A stretch of 44,907 nucleotides of DNA. Source: an uncultured Alphaproteobacteria bacterium. Lineage in GTDB: Bacteria; Pseudomonadota; Alphaproteobacteria; RF32; CAG-239. Positions within the stretch are counted from its first letter, which is position 1; every line of letters starts with the position of its first letter. The stretch is taken from positions 1-44,907 of the forward strand of contig CALYBC010000010.1 in the NCBI GenBank assembly GCA_944393725.1. Direction: 5' to 3'. Under the pieces are notes generated by a model. It had not been told where the DNA came from. It searched no databases and saw only the letters and a program-made list of their open reading frames with translations. Below, piece by piece: positions 32,645 through 41,837 of the stretch. Made by a program: the position numbers and the translations under genes.

Positions 32645-34741
32645 TTAACGGCCGGAGTTGCCGGAATTAATAGCAACTTGGCGGCGGCTAAGCTGCTTGC
32701 TCTTACTTTTGTCGCGTTTGCAAGTAAATATTACAAAAGAATAAGGCTTTAGAGAATAAACTTCGCCGGCGGTGTATTCTTTTGCGGGTTTATCATCATT
32801 TTTGGCGGTATCTAAAATAAGCTGCCAATTTTTGCCGGCAGGTGCGGGCGGCAACTTGTAGTCAATAGTGTAATAGTTGTCGCCGGAGGCTAAAATTAAA
32901 AAATCGTCATCAGCTTTGCGATTGGGTGTGGCGGCTCCGTTTAGCATATAGGCTCCGGTTTTGTGAAAAGGTTGTTGCCATTCGGCAGAGGTCATTTCGC
33001 TGGCATCGGGGCGCAGCCAAGTAATGTCTTTGACGCCGTTGTGCGGATTTTTCTCTCCGGTGTAGAGGCTTAAATCGGTAAAAATCGGGTGCTCGCGGCG
33101 GAGTGCGTTGAGGCGGCATATGGTTTTGAAAAGGTCTTTTTGTTTAGCCTCAAGGTTGTTCCAATTAAGCCATACGGTTTCATCATCTATACAATAGGGG
33201 TTGTTGTTGGGGCTGGCATAACTAAGCTCATCGCCATTTCTGAGCAGAGGAATACCTTTGCTTAAAATATTGAGAGCGGCGGCACTTGAGGCACGGCGAT
33301 AAAGCTCGTCATCATTGTATGATTTGGCATAATTATCGGCACTGCCGTCGCGGCCGTCTTCGCCGTTGGCGCGAGTGTCTTTGGGGCATTTGAAGGCTCC
33401 GACCAGACTAAAACCGTCATGGGTAAAGGCTGTGCCGACCATGGCAGTTTCTCTTTTTTGAGGGTCGATAATTGCCGAGCCGGAAACTTGATTGCCAAAC
33501 TCGCCGGCAACATTTTCGCGTGAGGAGAAAAAGTCAGCGGTAAATTCGCGTCTTTTGTCGCTCCACTCTTTAACAGAGGGAACCAGAGCGCTAAATCGTC
33601 CGGTGTAGTTGCCGCCCAAAGCGCTCCAAGGTTCGACATACATTTCCATCTTGAGCTCGTTAACGGCAAATGCCAACTCTTGGATAAAAGCACCTTTATC
33701 TTGAAAATGTCCGTAGTTATCAAGAGCATTATCTCCGGCTAAGTCCCAACGAATGCCGTCAACACCGAGAGAGTGCATGTAACATATGTAATCGTGCAAT
33801 ATTTTTTGCCCTAATTTGCTGTCGAGGTTAAAGTTGTTACCGCAACCGGTGGAATTCATGTAATCGGCTTTGTGGTCGCCGGCCGGACGATAATAGCTCG
33901 GACTATCTAACAGCTTAAATGATAATGCCTGATTCCACGGGCCGCGGGCGTCGTGTTCGCCGGTGTGGTTAAATACCGCGTCAATGGTTACTTTGATTGA
34001 ATTTTGGTGCAGTTTATCAATAACCTGTACCAGGTCTCCTAAATCGCCGTATCTGGGGTCAACGGCAAAATAACAATAAGGATTATAGCCCCAACTGTCG
34101 CCGCGGCCCGCAATCTCGGGAATTTGTTTGCCGGGGCAGGTCGGATTTATCGGCATGAGTTCTATGTTATTAATGCCTAAGTTTTTGAGGTACTCAATGC
34201 TCCAGTTATTGCTAAGAGCTCTTAAAGTACCGCGGTCGGCAAAAGGAATGTTGTAATTAAGACGCGAAAAATTCTTAATGTGAGTTTCATAAATTATGTT
34301 TTCGCCAATGCTGTGTCTGGGCCTTGATTGTAAGTGTTTGAGGCCGGAAAATATGGCTTGGCGATCGGTAACAATCGCTTTGGGCATAAACGGAGCGCTG
34401 TCAATATCGTTTTCAATACTTAAAGCTTCGTTTCGCCAATGTTTTAGGCTTGATGATACTTTTAGGGCATATGGGTCCATCGCAAGCTTGTTATGATTGA
34501 AAAATAATCCGGCCTCGGGATTATAGTCGCCATAAGCACGGAAGCCATATTTTTGTCCGGGTTTAATGCCTTTGAGCTCTATTTGCCAGATATCTCCTTC
34601 TTGGGATAGGGATATGCGCTTCTCTTGCTTTTCGTCAGCGGAAAACAGGCATAAGTCTATGGCCTTGGCATGTGCTGAAGCAACCCTGAAGGTGGTCTTG
34701 TCTTGGTTGTATTCGGCTCCGAGAAGTGAGGGCGATGACAT
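32645..34741 (-). CDS. glgX: Glycogen debranching enzyme GlgX
   Basis: A 698-aa GH13 isoamylase-type enzyme that removes alpha-1,6 branches from glycogen limit dextrin. The N-terminal CBM48-like domain spans about 1-100 (GAEYNQDKTTFRVASAHAKAIDLCLF, GQKYGFRAYGDYNPEAGLFFN, KLAMDPYAL). The barrel has YETHIKNFSRL, WGYNPYCYFAVDPRYG, IDAVFNHTGE, nucleophile Asp in GVDGIRWDLAGD, acid/base Glu in MYVEPWSALGGNY and FTHDGFSL. The isoamylase marks GIPLLRNGDELSY and PNNNPYCIDDETVWLNW follow. Complete, with a basic tail. RBS AGGAG. No other glg gene is in view. It diverges from the autotransporter gene. Confidence 0.93.
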   Translation of the reverse strand: MSSPSLLGAEYNQDKTTFRVASAHAKAIDLCLFSADEKQEKRISLSQEGDIWQIELKGIKPGQKYGFRAYGDYNPEAGLFFNHNKLAMDPYALKVSSSLKHWRNEALSIENDIDSAPFMPKAIVTDRQAIFSGLKHLQSRPRHSIGENIIYETHIKNFSRLNYNIPFADRGTLRALSNNWSIEYLKNLGINNIELMPINPTCPGKQIPEIAGRGDSWGYNPYCYFAVDPRYGDLGDLVQVIDKLHQNSIKVTIDAVFNHTGEHDARGPWNQALSFKLLDSPSYYRPAGDHKADYMNSTGCGNNFNLDSKLGQKILHDYICYMHSLGVDGIRWDLAGDNALDNYGHFQDKGAFIQELAFAVNELKMEMYVEPWSALGGNYTGRFSALVPSVKEWSDKRREFTADFFSSRENVAGEFGNQVSGSAIIDPQKRETAMVGTAFTHDGFSLVGAFKCPKDTRANGEDGRDGSADNYAKSYNDDELYRRASSAAALNILSKGIPLLRNGDELSYASPNNNPYCIDDETVWLNWNNLEAKQKDLFKTICRLNALRREHPIFTDLSLYTGEKNPHNGVKDITWLRPDASEMTSAEWQQPFHKTGAYMLNGAATPNRKADDDFLILASGDNYYTIDYKLPPAPAGKNWQLILDTAKNDDKPAKEYTAGEVYSLKPYSFVIFTCKRDKSKSKQLSRRQVAINSGNSGR

Positions 34742-34895
34742 AAAAATCTCCTAAATCAAGTAATTTTGCTTGATTATAGGTAATTTGCCGCTATTTATCA
34801 ATGCAATATTGTATTTTTTTACATACTTATTATTCTATTTTTAAATATTGCTCTTATATACTGAGACAAAAGTAAACTGCTTTTGAGGACCGGAA

Positions 34896-37112
34896 ATGAA
34901 AAAAATTGTTTATACTTTGATGATGACAACAATTTCTTTTAATGCAAAGGCTATAACTCAAGTTGTTGCAGTAGGAGATACCGTTAGTAATGGTTATGTT
35001 GATGCACCGTTTGTGCAGAATGTGCACGGTACTACTCAGAATTATACTATTTATTCTACCCAAACGATTATGGACGGCGGGGCTGCATATAATACCTATA
35101 TATATTATTATGGACAGCAAAATGTTCAATCCGGCGGTAATGCTTATAATTCGACAGTGGCTTCGAGGGGAACCATGAGTGTGGCTGCAGGCGGAAATGC
35201 CGAAGGAACCACCATTAATGGCGGAACCATGACTGTGGCGAATGGCGCAACGGCAAAAAATACAGTATTAAACAGCGGTAAGATGAATGTTTCAGGTACA
35301 GATGAAAATGCCGTTATTAACGGAGGTATGCAAGAAATATTAAGCGGCGGTACATCTATCGGTGCGCAAATTAACGGTGCTACACAGCAAATAGATGCCG
35401 GTGCAACATCTGCAAATGCCACAGTATCAAACGACGGCAAGATGAGAGTTTACGGAACTGCCAATGGTGCTTTGGTTAATTCTTCATCAAGTATTTATGT
35501 CTATGGCAGCGGAAGTATAGCTGATACCACCTCAAACGGCGGAAGGGTGGAAATCAATTCTTCGGCCACGGCAACAGATACAGCTTTGCTTAATTCGGCA
35601 TCAATGTCGGTCTATGGGGCGGCCGATAATACAACAATAGATAATGCTTATCAGAGAATTTATTCCGGTGGTACGGCTCAGAATACAACTCTAAAAAATA
35701 AAGGTTTTCAGACCATTTATTCGGGGGCGGTGTCTTCTGGAGTAACGGCAGAGGGCGGTAGTATAGTTTCGCTTTATTCGGGGGGAATACTTAGCGGAAC
35801 AAACTCTTTTACCGATAGTTTGCTAAATATAGTCGGGGCAAATACCATCAACGATTTGACGGTGGATAATGCTACTATCAATATTACTTATAATGATGAA
35901 GATTTTACAAATGTTAGTTTTGCTAATCTTAACGGAAGTGCGGTTTTTGATATAAGTACCAGTTTATCCGATGACACATCGGATAAAATTGTCATAGACG
36001 GCGGAACGGGTAATTTCGGATTGGTGGTGCATGATTACAGCTTTGAGGGAAATACGCCGGAAAAATATAAGATAATTGTACAAAATACTGCCGGAGACAG
36101 TTTTTATTTGGTCGGTGATGCGGTGGATGTCGGAGCATATGAGTATACTCTTGCTCAAGAAGGCGGAGATTGGTTCTTGGTTAAAACCCAAGATGTTACC
36201 GAAAGTTCGGTGATTGCAAAAAATACTTTTACGGCGCTTTCGTCTTTATTCTATACCCATCTTACTCCGGTTTATAGTCATGTTAGAGGTTTGAGAAAAA
36301 ACAATGAGCAAAAAAATCGTTTTTGGGTCAAAGGTTTGGGGAGAAGAATTGAGTTGGATTATAACGATGGCGGAAAAAGCAGAATCGATGTCTACGGAAC
36401 CGAGGCAGGTTATGATCAAGATGTAAACTGGGATTGGGATAATATTCTTACTTTGGGCGCTTTTGCCGGATATACTAATTCAAAGCAAATATATCACTTG
36501 GAAGGCAGAGGTGATGGTGATACCAAGTCTTTGGGCTTATACGGTATATTCAAAACCCCAAGTAATTGGTTTGTCGATATGGTCGGCACATATTTTTGGC
36601 ATAAGCAAAAAATAAAGAGCTATACTCCGGCCGGAAGAGATGTTGATAGCAGGTTTGATGTTAACAGTGTTTTGTTGGCGGCAAATTTGGGTAAGCGGTT
36701 TGAACTTAAAAATAATTGGTATACGGAGACTTCCGTCGGAGTGGAGTATATGCATATAAACGGCATTGATTATAGAACTAATTTTAACACCAAAGTAGAA
36801 GCGGAAGGAGCAAATTATTTAAGACAGAGAATCGATGCTATTATCGGAAAAAGCTTTGAAATTGCTGAAGATAAAAAAATTGAAGGTTTTGCCAGATTTG
36901 GTCTGGTTCATGATAGCGATAACAAGTCGGTAGTGCAGGTCGCCGATTATACATTTAATGAGGATATGTCATCCTTGCGTTATGAATTGGGCGGCGGAGT
37001 CAATTTCTATTGGGGTGACGGAAATTTGGCTTACTTGGAAGCCTTAACAGAGATGAATAGCAAAATTGAGGTGCCTTACGAGGTAATGCTCGGAATACAA
37101 TATGCTTTTTAA
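34896..37112 (+). CDS. AIDA-like autotransporter adhesin (type Va)
   Basis: A 738-aa surface protein. Signal peptide MKKIVYTLMMTTISFNAKA. The passenger (about 20-440) is built from short repeats of the AIDA/Ag43 kind in which GG and TT steps recur about every 18-20 residues (VQSGGNAYNSTVASRGTMSV, AAGGNAEGTTINGGTMTV, YSGGTAQNTTLKNKGFQTIY), predicted to fold as a beta helix. A junction about 440-470 is followed by the C-terminal autotransporter barrel (RFWVKGLGRRIELDYNDGGKS, GTEAGYDQDV, ending YEVMLGIQYAF with terminal Phe). GAGGACCGGAA precedes the ATG. It is a single gene with its own terminator. Likely adhesion or aggregation; no protease triad is seen. Confidence 0.9.
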   Translation: MKKIVYTLMMTTISFNAKAITQVVAVGDTVSNGYVDAPFVQNVHGTTQNYTIYSTQTIMDGGAAYNTYIYYYGQQNVQSGGNAYNSTVASRGTMSVAAGGNAEGTTINGGTMTVANGATAKNTVLNSGKMNVSGTDENAVINGGMQEILSGGTSIGAQINGATQQIDAGATSANATVSNDGKMRVYGTANGALVNSSSSIYVYGSGSIADTTSNGGRVEINSSATATDTALLNSASMSVYGAADNTTIDNAYQRIYSGGTAQNTTLKNKGFQTIYSGAVSSGVTAEGGSIVSLYSGGILSGTNSFTDSLLNIVGANTINDLTVDNATINITYNDEDFTNVSFANLNGSAVFDISTSLSDDTSDKIVIDGGTGNFGLVVHDYSFEGNTPEKYKIIVQNTAGDSFYLVGDAVDVGAYEYTLAQEGGDWFLVKTQDVTESSVIAKNTFTALSSLFYTHLTPVYSHVRGLRKNNEQKNRFWVKGLGRRIELDYNDGGKSRIDVYGTEAGYDQDVNWDWDNILTLGAFAGYTNSKQIYHLEGRGDGDTKSLGLYGIFKTPSNWFVDMVGTYFWHKQKIKSYTPAGRDVDSRFDVNSVLLAANLGKRFELKNNWYTETSVGVEYMHINGIDYRTNFNTKVEAEGANYLRQRIDAIIGKSFEIAEDKKIEGFARFGLVHDSDNKSVVQVADYTFNEDMSSLRYELGGGVNFYWGDGNLAYLEALTEMNSKIEVPYEVMLGIQYAF

Positions 37113-37118
37113 TACCGC

Positions 37119-37150
37119 AAAAGCTCCTGTCTTTATTAACAGGAGCTTTT
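37119..37150. terminator. Terminator between the autotransporter and the 294-aa orphan
   Basis: AAAAGCTCCTGT, loop CTTTATTA, ACAGGAGCTTTT: a 12-bp perfect stem usable by both converging genes. Confidence 0.8.
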
Positions 37151-37157
37151 AGGGTTT

Positions 37158-38042
37158 TTAGAATAAACTCTTGAGCCAAGAAATATATTTTTTGTGCTTA
37201 AAGAGTTCTTTTGAACATTTGTGCTCGACCAAGACTTGCCAGTTTCTTGCTTTTGCGGCACTGGTGGCAGCGTGGTCGCGGTTTTGCAAAAAATAGATAT
37301 CCCAGTTGATATCATCATAGAGCTTGGCTTTGGCTAGGAGGTGTTGATCGTTTTTATTTTTGAGAAAGGCAATTCCTTCGTCTGACTTAGCCAAATATTT
37401 CTCTCCGTCAAACATACCCAAAATTTCGTTAAAACGCTTGTTCCTGATTAAGATATCAAGGAAAGGCTGCGCTTTTTTGTAAGTGGACCAGTAACTTGCG
37501 TTGGCATATATAATCCGCCAAAGTTTGTTTTCTTCCAAGTATTTAAGGGCATCTGTTTTGTCACTTGAGACGATAACTCCTCCTTTTGCAAAGAAAAGCT
37601 CATAGAACTTGTGGTTAAAAAGAGCCTGAAGCGATAAAAATTCGTACTTTCCATATTGGTAAAGAATATCATCTGCCTTAATCTGTTGCAAGATATCAAA
37701 ACGCGAATGCTTGGCCAAAATTTCGGGCGGAAGTTTTTGTAACACTTCGGCATCTGAAAAATTATTAAGTGAGGCGACAAAATTATCAGCTTCTTCCTTG
37801 CCGATAAAACCGCACAGCCAGTTGTAAACATCTTGCGGAGATGAAATATTGCCGGCCTGCTTGATAAGAGGTAAAATTTCTGCTTTGGAAAATCCACGGC
37901 AGTATAGAGCTTCAAGTCCTTGAGCATCAAGCGGGTAGCCGTCAGCATACATCCTTAAAATTTGATCGGTGGTTCCGTTGAGCAAAAAATGCTGTAATAA
38001 TTTGCCGCTATCGACACTGGTTATCATATCTTTTCTGTTCAT
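37158..38042 (-). CDS. Orphan 294-aa helical-repeat-like protein
   Basis: Not recognised. It is soluble, without signal peptide, rich in Lys, Leu and aromatic residues, and looks all-helical with short repeating helical units (LLQHFLLNGTTDQILRMYADG, LEALYCRGFSKAEILPLIKQ, LQKLPPEILAKHSRFDILQQI, LQALFNHKFYELFF, FLDILIRNKRFNEILGMFDG). The last 90 residues contain alternating Tyr/Trp/Lys. It may be an ankyrin- or HEAT-like scaffold, but no repeat is a clear consensus match. No SD precedes ATG 38042; a weak promoter with TTGACA lies near 38110 on the minus strand. The stomatin-like gene lies 132 bp upstream on the same strand and ends in its own terminator. Confidence 0.65.
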   Translation of the reverse strand: MNRKDMITSVDSGKLLQHFLLNGTTDQILRMYADGYPLDAQGLEALYCRGFSKAEILPLIKQAGNISSPQDVYNWLCGFIGKEEADNFVASLNNFSDAEVLQKLPPEILAKHSRFDILQQIKADDILYQYGKYEFLSLQALFNHKFYELFFAKGGVIVSSDKTDALKYLEENKLWRIIYANASYWSTYKKAQPFLDILIRNKRFNEILGMFDGEKYLAKSDEGIAFLKNKNDQHLLAKAKLYDDINWDIYFLQNRDHAATSAAKARNWQVLVEHKCSKELFKHKKYISWLKSLF

Positions 38043-38138
38043 AATTAATTGTATTTAGTTAATAATATTTATGTTATGCCTTGGTAACATATACTGAGGT
38101 CGTGTTTTTGTCAATCTGATTTACTCTTGAAAAAAATA

Positions 38139-38168
38139 TCCCCGAATCAAAATATAATTCGGGGAGAG
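38139..38168 (-). terminator. Terminator after the stomatin-like gene
   Basis: TCCCCGAAT, short loop, ATTCGGGGA, with an A/T-rich T-run (ATATTTTTTT) on the minus strand. Confidence 0.75.
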
Positions 38169-38174
38169 AAAAAA

Positions 38175-38921
38175 TTATTTCTTTAGTGTGTTACCTAAAA
38201 GGTTGCTTAAGTCGGCCGGAAATAAAGCAATGGTTTGCGATTGTGAGGCCGATATGTCTTTTATGGTTTGCAGAGTTTTAAGCTGCATGGTAATCGGGCT
38301 TTGCTCTAAAGTTTTGGCCGCCTCTAACATCTTTTGAGCGGATTCAACTTCGCCTTGAGCCGAAATTATCATGGCTCGGCGGTTGCGTTCGGCTTCGGCT
38401 TGCTTGGCCATCGCACGTTTCATGTCTTCGGGTAATTCAATCTCTTGTACATTAATGGCCTCAATGTCAATTCCCCATTTATCGGTGGCGGCGTCGACAA
38501 TGTTCTTGATTTCTTCGCCGATGCGTTTGCGTTCGGATAATGTAACATCTAAATCATTGGTGCCGATAACATCTTTGAGGGCAGACTGGCTTTGCTGAAT
38601 TACCGCAAAAACATAATTTGAAATTTGGATAACCGCAGCTTCGGGATTTTTAACCCGAAAGTAAACAACGGCATTAATGTTGACCGGAATGTTGTCTTTG
38701 GTCATAACTTCTTGTTTGGGAACATCAACCGTCATTATCCTCATGTCTATTTTGCGCATCTCTTGGATGAGCGGAATAATCCAGGTTAATCCGGGGTCGC
38801 GTGTGCTGGTGTAGCGACCAAGGGTGAAAACTACACCTTTTTCATATTGAAACAGAATACGGAAGCCGGCAATGACAAACATAACAATTATAAGACCTAG
38901 GGGAAAGATTAGTGCCGTCAT
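38175..38921 (-). CDS. Stomatin-like SPFH/band 7 protein (slipin)
   Basis: A 248-aa membrane-anchored SPFH protein that oligomerises into membrane microdomain scaffolds. An N-terminal hydrophobic segment (about 2-22, LIFPLGLIIVMFVIAGFRILF) is followed by the band 7 domain (VFTLGRYTSTRDPGLTWIIPLIQEM, MTVDVPKQEVMTKDNIPVNINAVVYFRV, VIGTNDLDVTLSERKRIGEEI, WGIDIEAINVQEIELPEDMKRAMAKQAEAERNRRA). A coiled coil and the C-terminal segment TIALFPADLSNLL complete the family pattern. RBS AGGAG. Slipins usually sit beside an NfeD-type protein, which is absent here. Confidence 0.93.
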   Translation of the reverse strand: MTALIFPLGLIIVMFVIAGFRILFQYEKGVVFTLGRYTSTRDPGLTWIIPLIQEMRKIDMRIMTVDVPKQEVMTKDNIPVNINAVVYFRVKNPEAAVIQISNYVFAVIQQSQSALKDVIGTNDLDVTLSERKRIGEEIKNIVDAATDKWGIDIEAINVQEIELPEDMKRAMAKQAEAERNRRAMIISAQGEVESAQKMLEAAKTLEQSPITMQLKTLQTIKDISASQSQTIALFPADLSNLLGNTLKK

Positions 38922-39068
38922 GATTTAAAAACTCCTGTTAGTTGTGAAAATTATGAGAATTGTATAAGTAATATCGGTGTTTGACAAGCTTTTTTTTGGA
39001 AAATATTATTAGTATTCTTTATGTTTTCTAAAAAAATAAAAAAAAGAACAAAACAAGAATATTCGTGG

Positions 39069-39096
39069 TTGACTTTTATTTGCTGTGTAATATCAT
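39069..39096 (+). promoter_or_regulatory. Predicted promoter of the MORN operon
   Basis: TTGACT (39069-39074), 16-base spacer, TATCAT (39091-39096), giving a start near 39103 and a leader of about 37 nt. Confidence 0.55.
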
Positions 39097-39139
39097 AATG
39101 TCGGTTAACTAATTTTTTCGATTGCGGAATTGTGGTAAA

Positions 39140-40255
39140 ATGAAAAAGATAATCGTTGTAGCCGTTGCTATGTTTTTCTTGACTGCTTCTCATTATTCTT
39201 ACGGAAAAAATGTTGTGTCTTTTGAACATGAACAAACATTTTATGGCAATAAAGCTGAGCCTTTTACCGGCGTTGATAACGGTAAACTTGACGACGGTAC
39301 AAAGTATAAAATGCCCTATAAAAACGGTAAAGCTAACGGTAAAGCAGAATTTTGGATGCCGGATGGTATTTATATGTCTGTTAATATGGTTGACGGTAAG
39401 GCTCAAGGAGAAATGCAAAAAAAATATCCTTCCGGTCAAATCGCCGAAATTACGCAATTCCAAAATGGTTTGGCCGAAGGTGAGAGAAAGTATTTCTTTG
39501 AAAACGGTATGGTGCAGGCATTGGCACCATATAGCAAAGGTTTGGAAAACGGCCAGGTAAAAACTTTTTATCCGGATAGCGGTGTGCGAGAAGAAGTTGA
39601 AATGACCAACGGTCTTAGAAACGGAAAGTATGTGCGGTATTTTCCTTCGGGAAAGGTGGCTCAAGCGGCATATTATGTCAATGATAAAAGGGAAGGTGAG
39701 GTCGTTGCTTATTATGAAAACGGGAATCCGCAGAAAAAAATTAATATGAAAAACGATAAAGCAGACGGTATAGTTACCGAATATTATGATGATGGAAATG
39801 TTTTTGCGCAAACACCATATAAAAACAATAAAAAAGAAGGAATCGCAAAAATTTATGCCAAAAACGGCAGCGTTATCGGATTGCTTCCCTATAAAAATGA
39901 TGTGCTGCACGGAGTGGTAAAAAAGTTTTATGAAGATGGAAATAAAGCCTCAGAAACGGCCTATGAATACGGAAAACAAAATGGTCTTGATATATGGTAT
40001 TATCCGAATGCTAAGGTAAAAGTAAAATATGAATATGAAGACGGGGTGCTTCGAGGGACTGTTCTAAATTTTGATGAAGACGGAAAAATAGTTCGTAAAG
40101 CTATCGGAATGAGCGGATACATCGTTCAGGAAGAAGAAAATCCACAACAAAATTATGAGCGAAAGCAAAAAAATCTGCTATTAACTCTGGTTGCGGCAAT
40201 ACTTGCCGGTTGTGTTTGCGGAATTGTTTGTGCCAAATTTAAGGGGAGAAAATAA
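39140..40255 (+). CDS. MORN_2 (YwqK-like) repeat protein 1, exported and membrane-anchored
   Basis: A 371-aa protein; I choose ATG 39140 over the TTG at 39122 because MKKIIVVAVAMFFLTASHYSYG is a typical signal peptide. Residues about 55-330 are about 11 repeats of 22-24 residues of the MORN_2 kind, with the pattern YxNGxxxGxxxxYYxxGN (YVNDKREGEVVAYYENGN, YKNDVLHGVVKKFYEDGN). A C-terminal hydrophobic segment (LLLTLVAAILAGCVCGIVCA) ends in the basic tail KFKGRK. With a signal peptide and a C-terminal anchor, the repeats should face the periplasm. Database entries often call such repeats antitoxin YwqK, which I do not think applies here. The next gene starts 1 bp after the stop. Confidence 0.78.
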   Translation: MKKIIVVAVAMFFLTASHYSYGKNVVSFEHEQTFYGNKAEPFTGVDNGKLDDGTKYKMPYKNGKANGKAEFWMPDGIYMSVNMVDGKAQGEMQKKYPSGQIAEITQFQNGLAEGERKYFFENGMVQALAPYSKGLENGQVKTFYPDSGVREEVEMTNGLRNGKYVRYFPSGKVAQAAYYVNDKREGEVVAYYENGNPQKKINMKNDKADGIVTEYYDDGNVFAQTPYKNNKKEGIAKIYAKNGSVIGLLPYKNDVLHGVVKKFYEDGNKASETAYEYGKQNGLDIWYYPNAKVKVKYEYEDGVLRGTVLNFDEDGKIVRKAIGMSGYIVQEEENPQQNYERKQKNLLLTLVAAILAGCVCGIVCAKFKGRK

Positions 40256-40256
40256 T

Positions 40257-41168
40257 ATGAAGAAATTGATTTGTTTCCTGATTGTATTTTTGGCAAATGT
40301 AAATTGGGTTTTGGCCGCTCATCCGGTAGATGAACTTAAACAAGAAATTTTGTGGTGGAGTAAAGAGGGAATTAAAACCGATGAACAAGGAAAGCCTTAT
40401 AATGGAGTAATAAAAGAAAAGTTCGACGGAGGAGAAATTGAAGCTCCTTATAAAAATGGTTTGGTTAACGGAATGGAGGTTATAAAGTATGATGATGGAA
40501 CTAAAATAGAGGCAATGCTGGAAAATGGCCTTTTGGAAGGTGATATCAGAATATTTTATCCGAGTGGTAAAGTTAAGGCGGAGTGTAAATTTACCAAGGG
40601 TGAATGCATAACTTCCGAAAAAACTTATTATGAAGACGGGAGCTTGTATTTGGAAAGGGATTGTATGGCCGGAGAATTTACCGGATATCTTAAAGCTTAT
40701 TATCCGAATGGAAATCTGGATGTTATGTATACAATAGTCGGCGGTGTGCCTAATGGTGTATCTAAACATTATGATGAGGACGGAAATTTGGTGTCCGAGG
40801 TTGATTATATTGACGGATTGCGACAGGGAGTTGCTAAAATGTATTATCCTGACGGAAATTTGCAGACCGAGTTGACTTATGTTAATAATGTTGAAAACGG
40901 TCCGATTAAAGAATATTATGAAAACGGAAAATTGCACAAAAGTTATGCCCTGAAGGACGGCGTTCCGGAAGGAGAAACAAAAGAATATTATCGAAGCGGC
41001 AGACTCTATTCTACGGCTTTGTTTAAGGACAAGGCAACGCACAATCTTAAGTTTTATTATGATGAGCCAGATGAAAAGGTTGTTTTGTGGGTAGCGGGGC
41101 TGATGTCGTTTGCGTTAGCTTTTGCAATTTCATATTTTATTACGGCAAAATATTCTAGAAGAAAATAG
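40257..41168 (+). CDS. MORN_2 (YwqK-like) repeat protein 2, exported and membrane-anchored
   Basis: A 303-aa sister of the preceding protein. ATG 40257 is preceded by AAGGGGAGAAAATAAT and starts a signal peptide (KKLICFLIVFLANVNWVLAA). Earlier in-frame starts lie within the upstream gene and would bury the signal peptide. About eight MORN_2 repeats follow (YKNGLVNGMEVIKYDDGT, YIDGLRQGVAKMYYPDGN, YVNNVENGPIKEYYENGK, LKDGVPEGETKEYYRSGR). A C-terminal membrane segment (WVAGLMSFALAFAISYFIT) ends in the basic tail AKYSRRK. The pair probably arose by duplication. The three-TM protein gene follows 17 bp downstream. Confidence 0.8.
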   Translation: MKKLICFLIVFLANVNWVLAAHPVDELKQEILWWSKEGIKTDEQGKPYNGVIKEKFDGGEIEAPYKNGLVNGMEVIKYDDGTKIEAMLENGLLEGDIRIFYPSGKVKAECKFTKGECITSEKTYYEDGSLYLERDCMAGEFTGYLKAYYPNGNLDVMYTIVGGVPNGVSKHYDEDGNLVSEVDYIDGLRQGVAKMYYPDGNLQTELTYVNNVENGPIKEYYENGKLHKSYALKDGVPEGETKEYYRSGRLYSTALFKDKATHNLKFYYDEPDEKVVLWVAGLMSFALAFAISYFITAKYSRRK

Positions 41169-41185
41169 TGTAATTAGGAGGTTAA

Positions 41186-41644
41186 ATGGAAAATCTAAAT
41201 TTGGAAAACAAAACAGAAGAAAAAATCTTCGATTGGCTGATGTCTTGGGGGTGGAGCGGATTTTATTGGTTGTTGGTGTTGTGTTGGTTTATCTTGGTTA
41301 TGGAAAATCCATATTTATCATATAACTCGGCAGTGATGACAACAGTCCCTTACTTGATAGGGGAGGTGCTGGGCGAAATGGCTGTCGTGTTTGTTGTGCC
41401 ATATGTGCTGGTATGGATCTTAAGATTTTTGGTCTGGGGTGTCAAAAAAATTATAAAAATTTTGAAACAGCCAGAACAAACTGACGGCGAAAAAATTATT
41501 AAGCAAAAGAAGTTACCTAAATGGCTGGGTGCTTTGTTATTTGTTGTTGGTTATGCTCTGTTGATGAATGCAAATTTGATGGTTGCAGACGGAGAATTGG
41601 CTGATATTGAAACTTTGCAAGAAGTGACTATGGACCAGCCTTAA
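41186..41644 (+). CDS. Small membrane protein of the MORN operon
   Basis: A 152-aa protein with about three membrane segments (FYWLLVLCWFILVM, YLIGEVLGEMAVVFVVPYVLVWILRFLVW, KWLGALLFVVGYALLM). They are separated by a basic cytoplasmic-type loop (KKIIKILKQPEQTDGEKIIKQKK), and an acidic tail ends the protein. The N-terminus is acidic and amphipathic. AGGAGG precedes ATG by 5 bases, the best SD in the operon. Family unknown. Its place behind the two anchored MORN proteins suggests that all three form one membrane complex, which is inference. Confidence 0.72.
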   Translation: MENLNLENKTEEKIFDWLMSWGWSGFYWLLVLCWFILVMENPYLSYNSAVMTTVPYLIGEVLGEMAVVFVVPYVLVWILRFLVWGVKKIIKILKQPEQTDGEKIIKQKKLPKWLGALLFVVGYALLMNANLMVADGELADIETLQEVTMDQP

Positions 41645-41837
41645 AGCAAAATAAGATGATATTATGGAGAATGTGCATTTTGCAAATGGTTTTGCATAAA
41701 ATGCGAATTTGTTAGGGCTTGAGGCAGGGTATGGCAATAAAGCCTAGAAAATACTAGAAATTTTTGTTATAACTTGCCTCTCAAGTCGCATCAGACATTA
41801 AATAATTGAATGTTTTTACTGTTTTTTACCGGTTGTA

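Noticed and set aside
39140..41168. Toxin-antitoxin pair (YwqK label)
   Set aside because: The label rests on repeat similarity only. Both proteins carry signal peptides and membrane anchors, and no toxin is adjacent.
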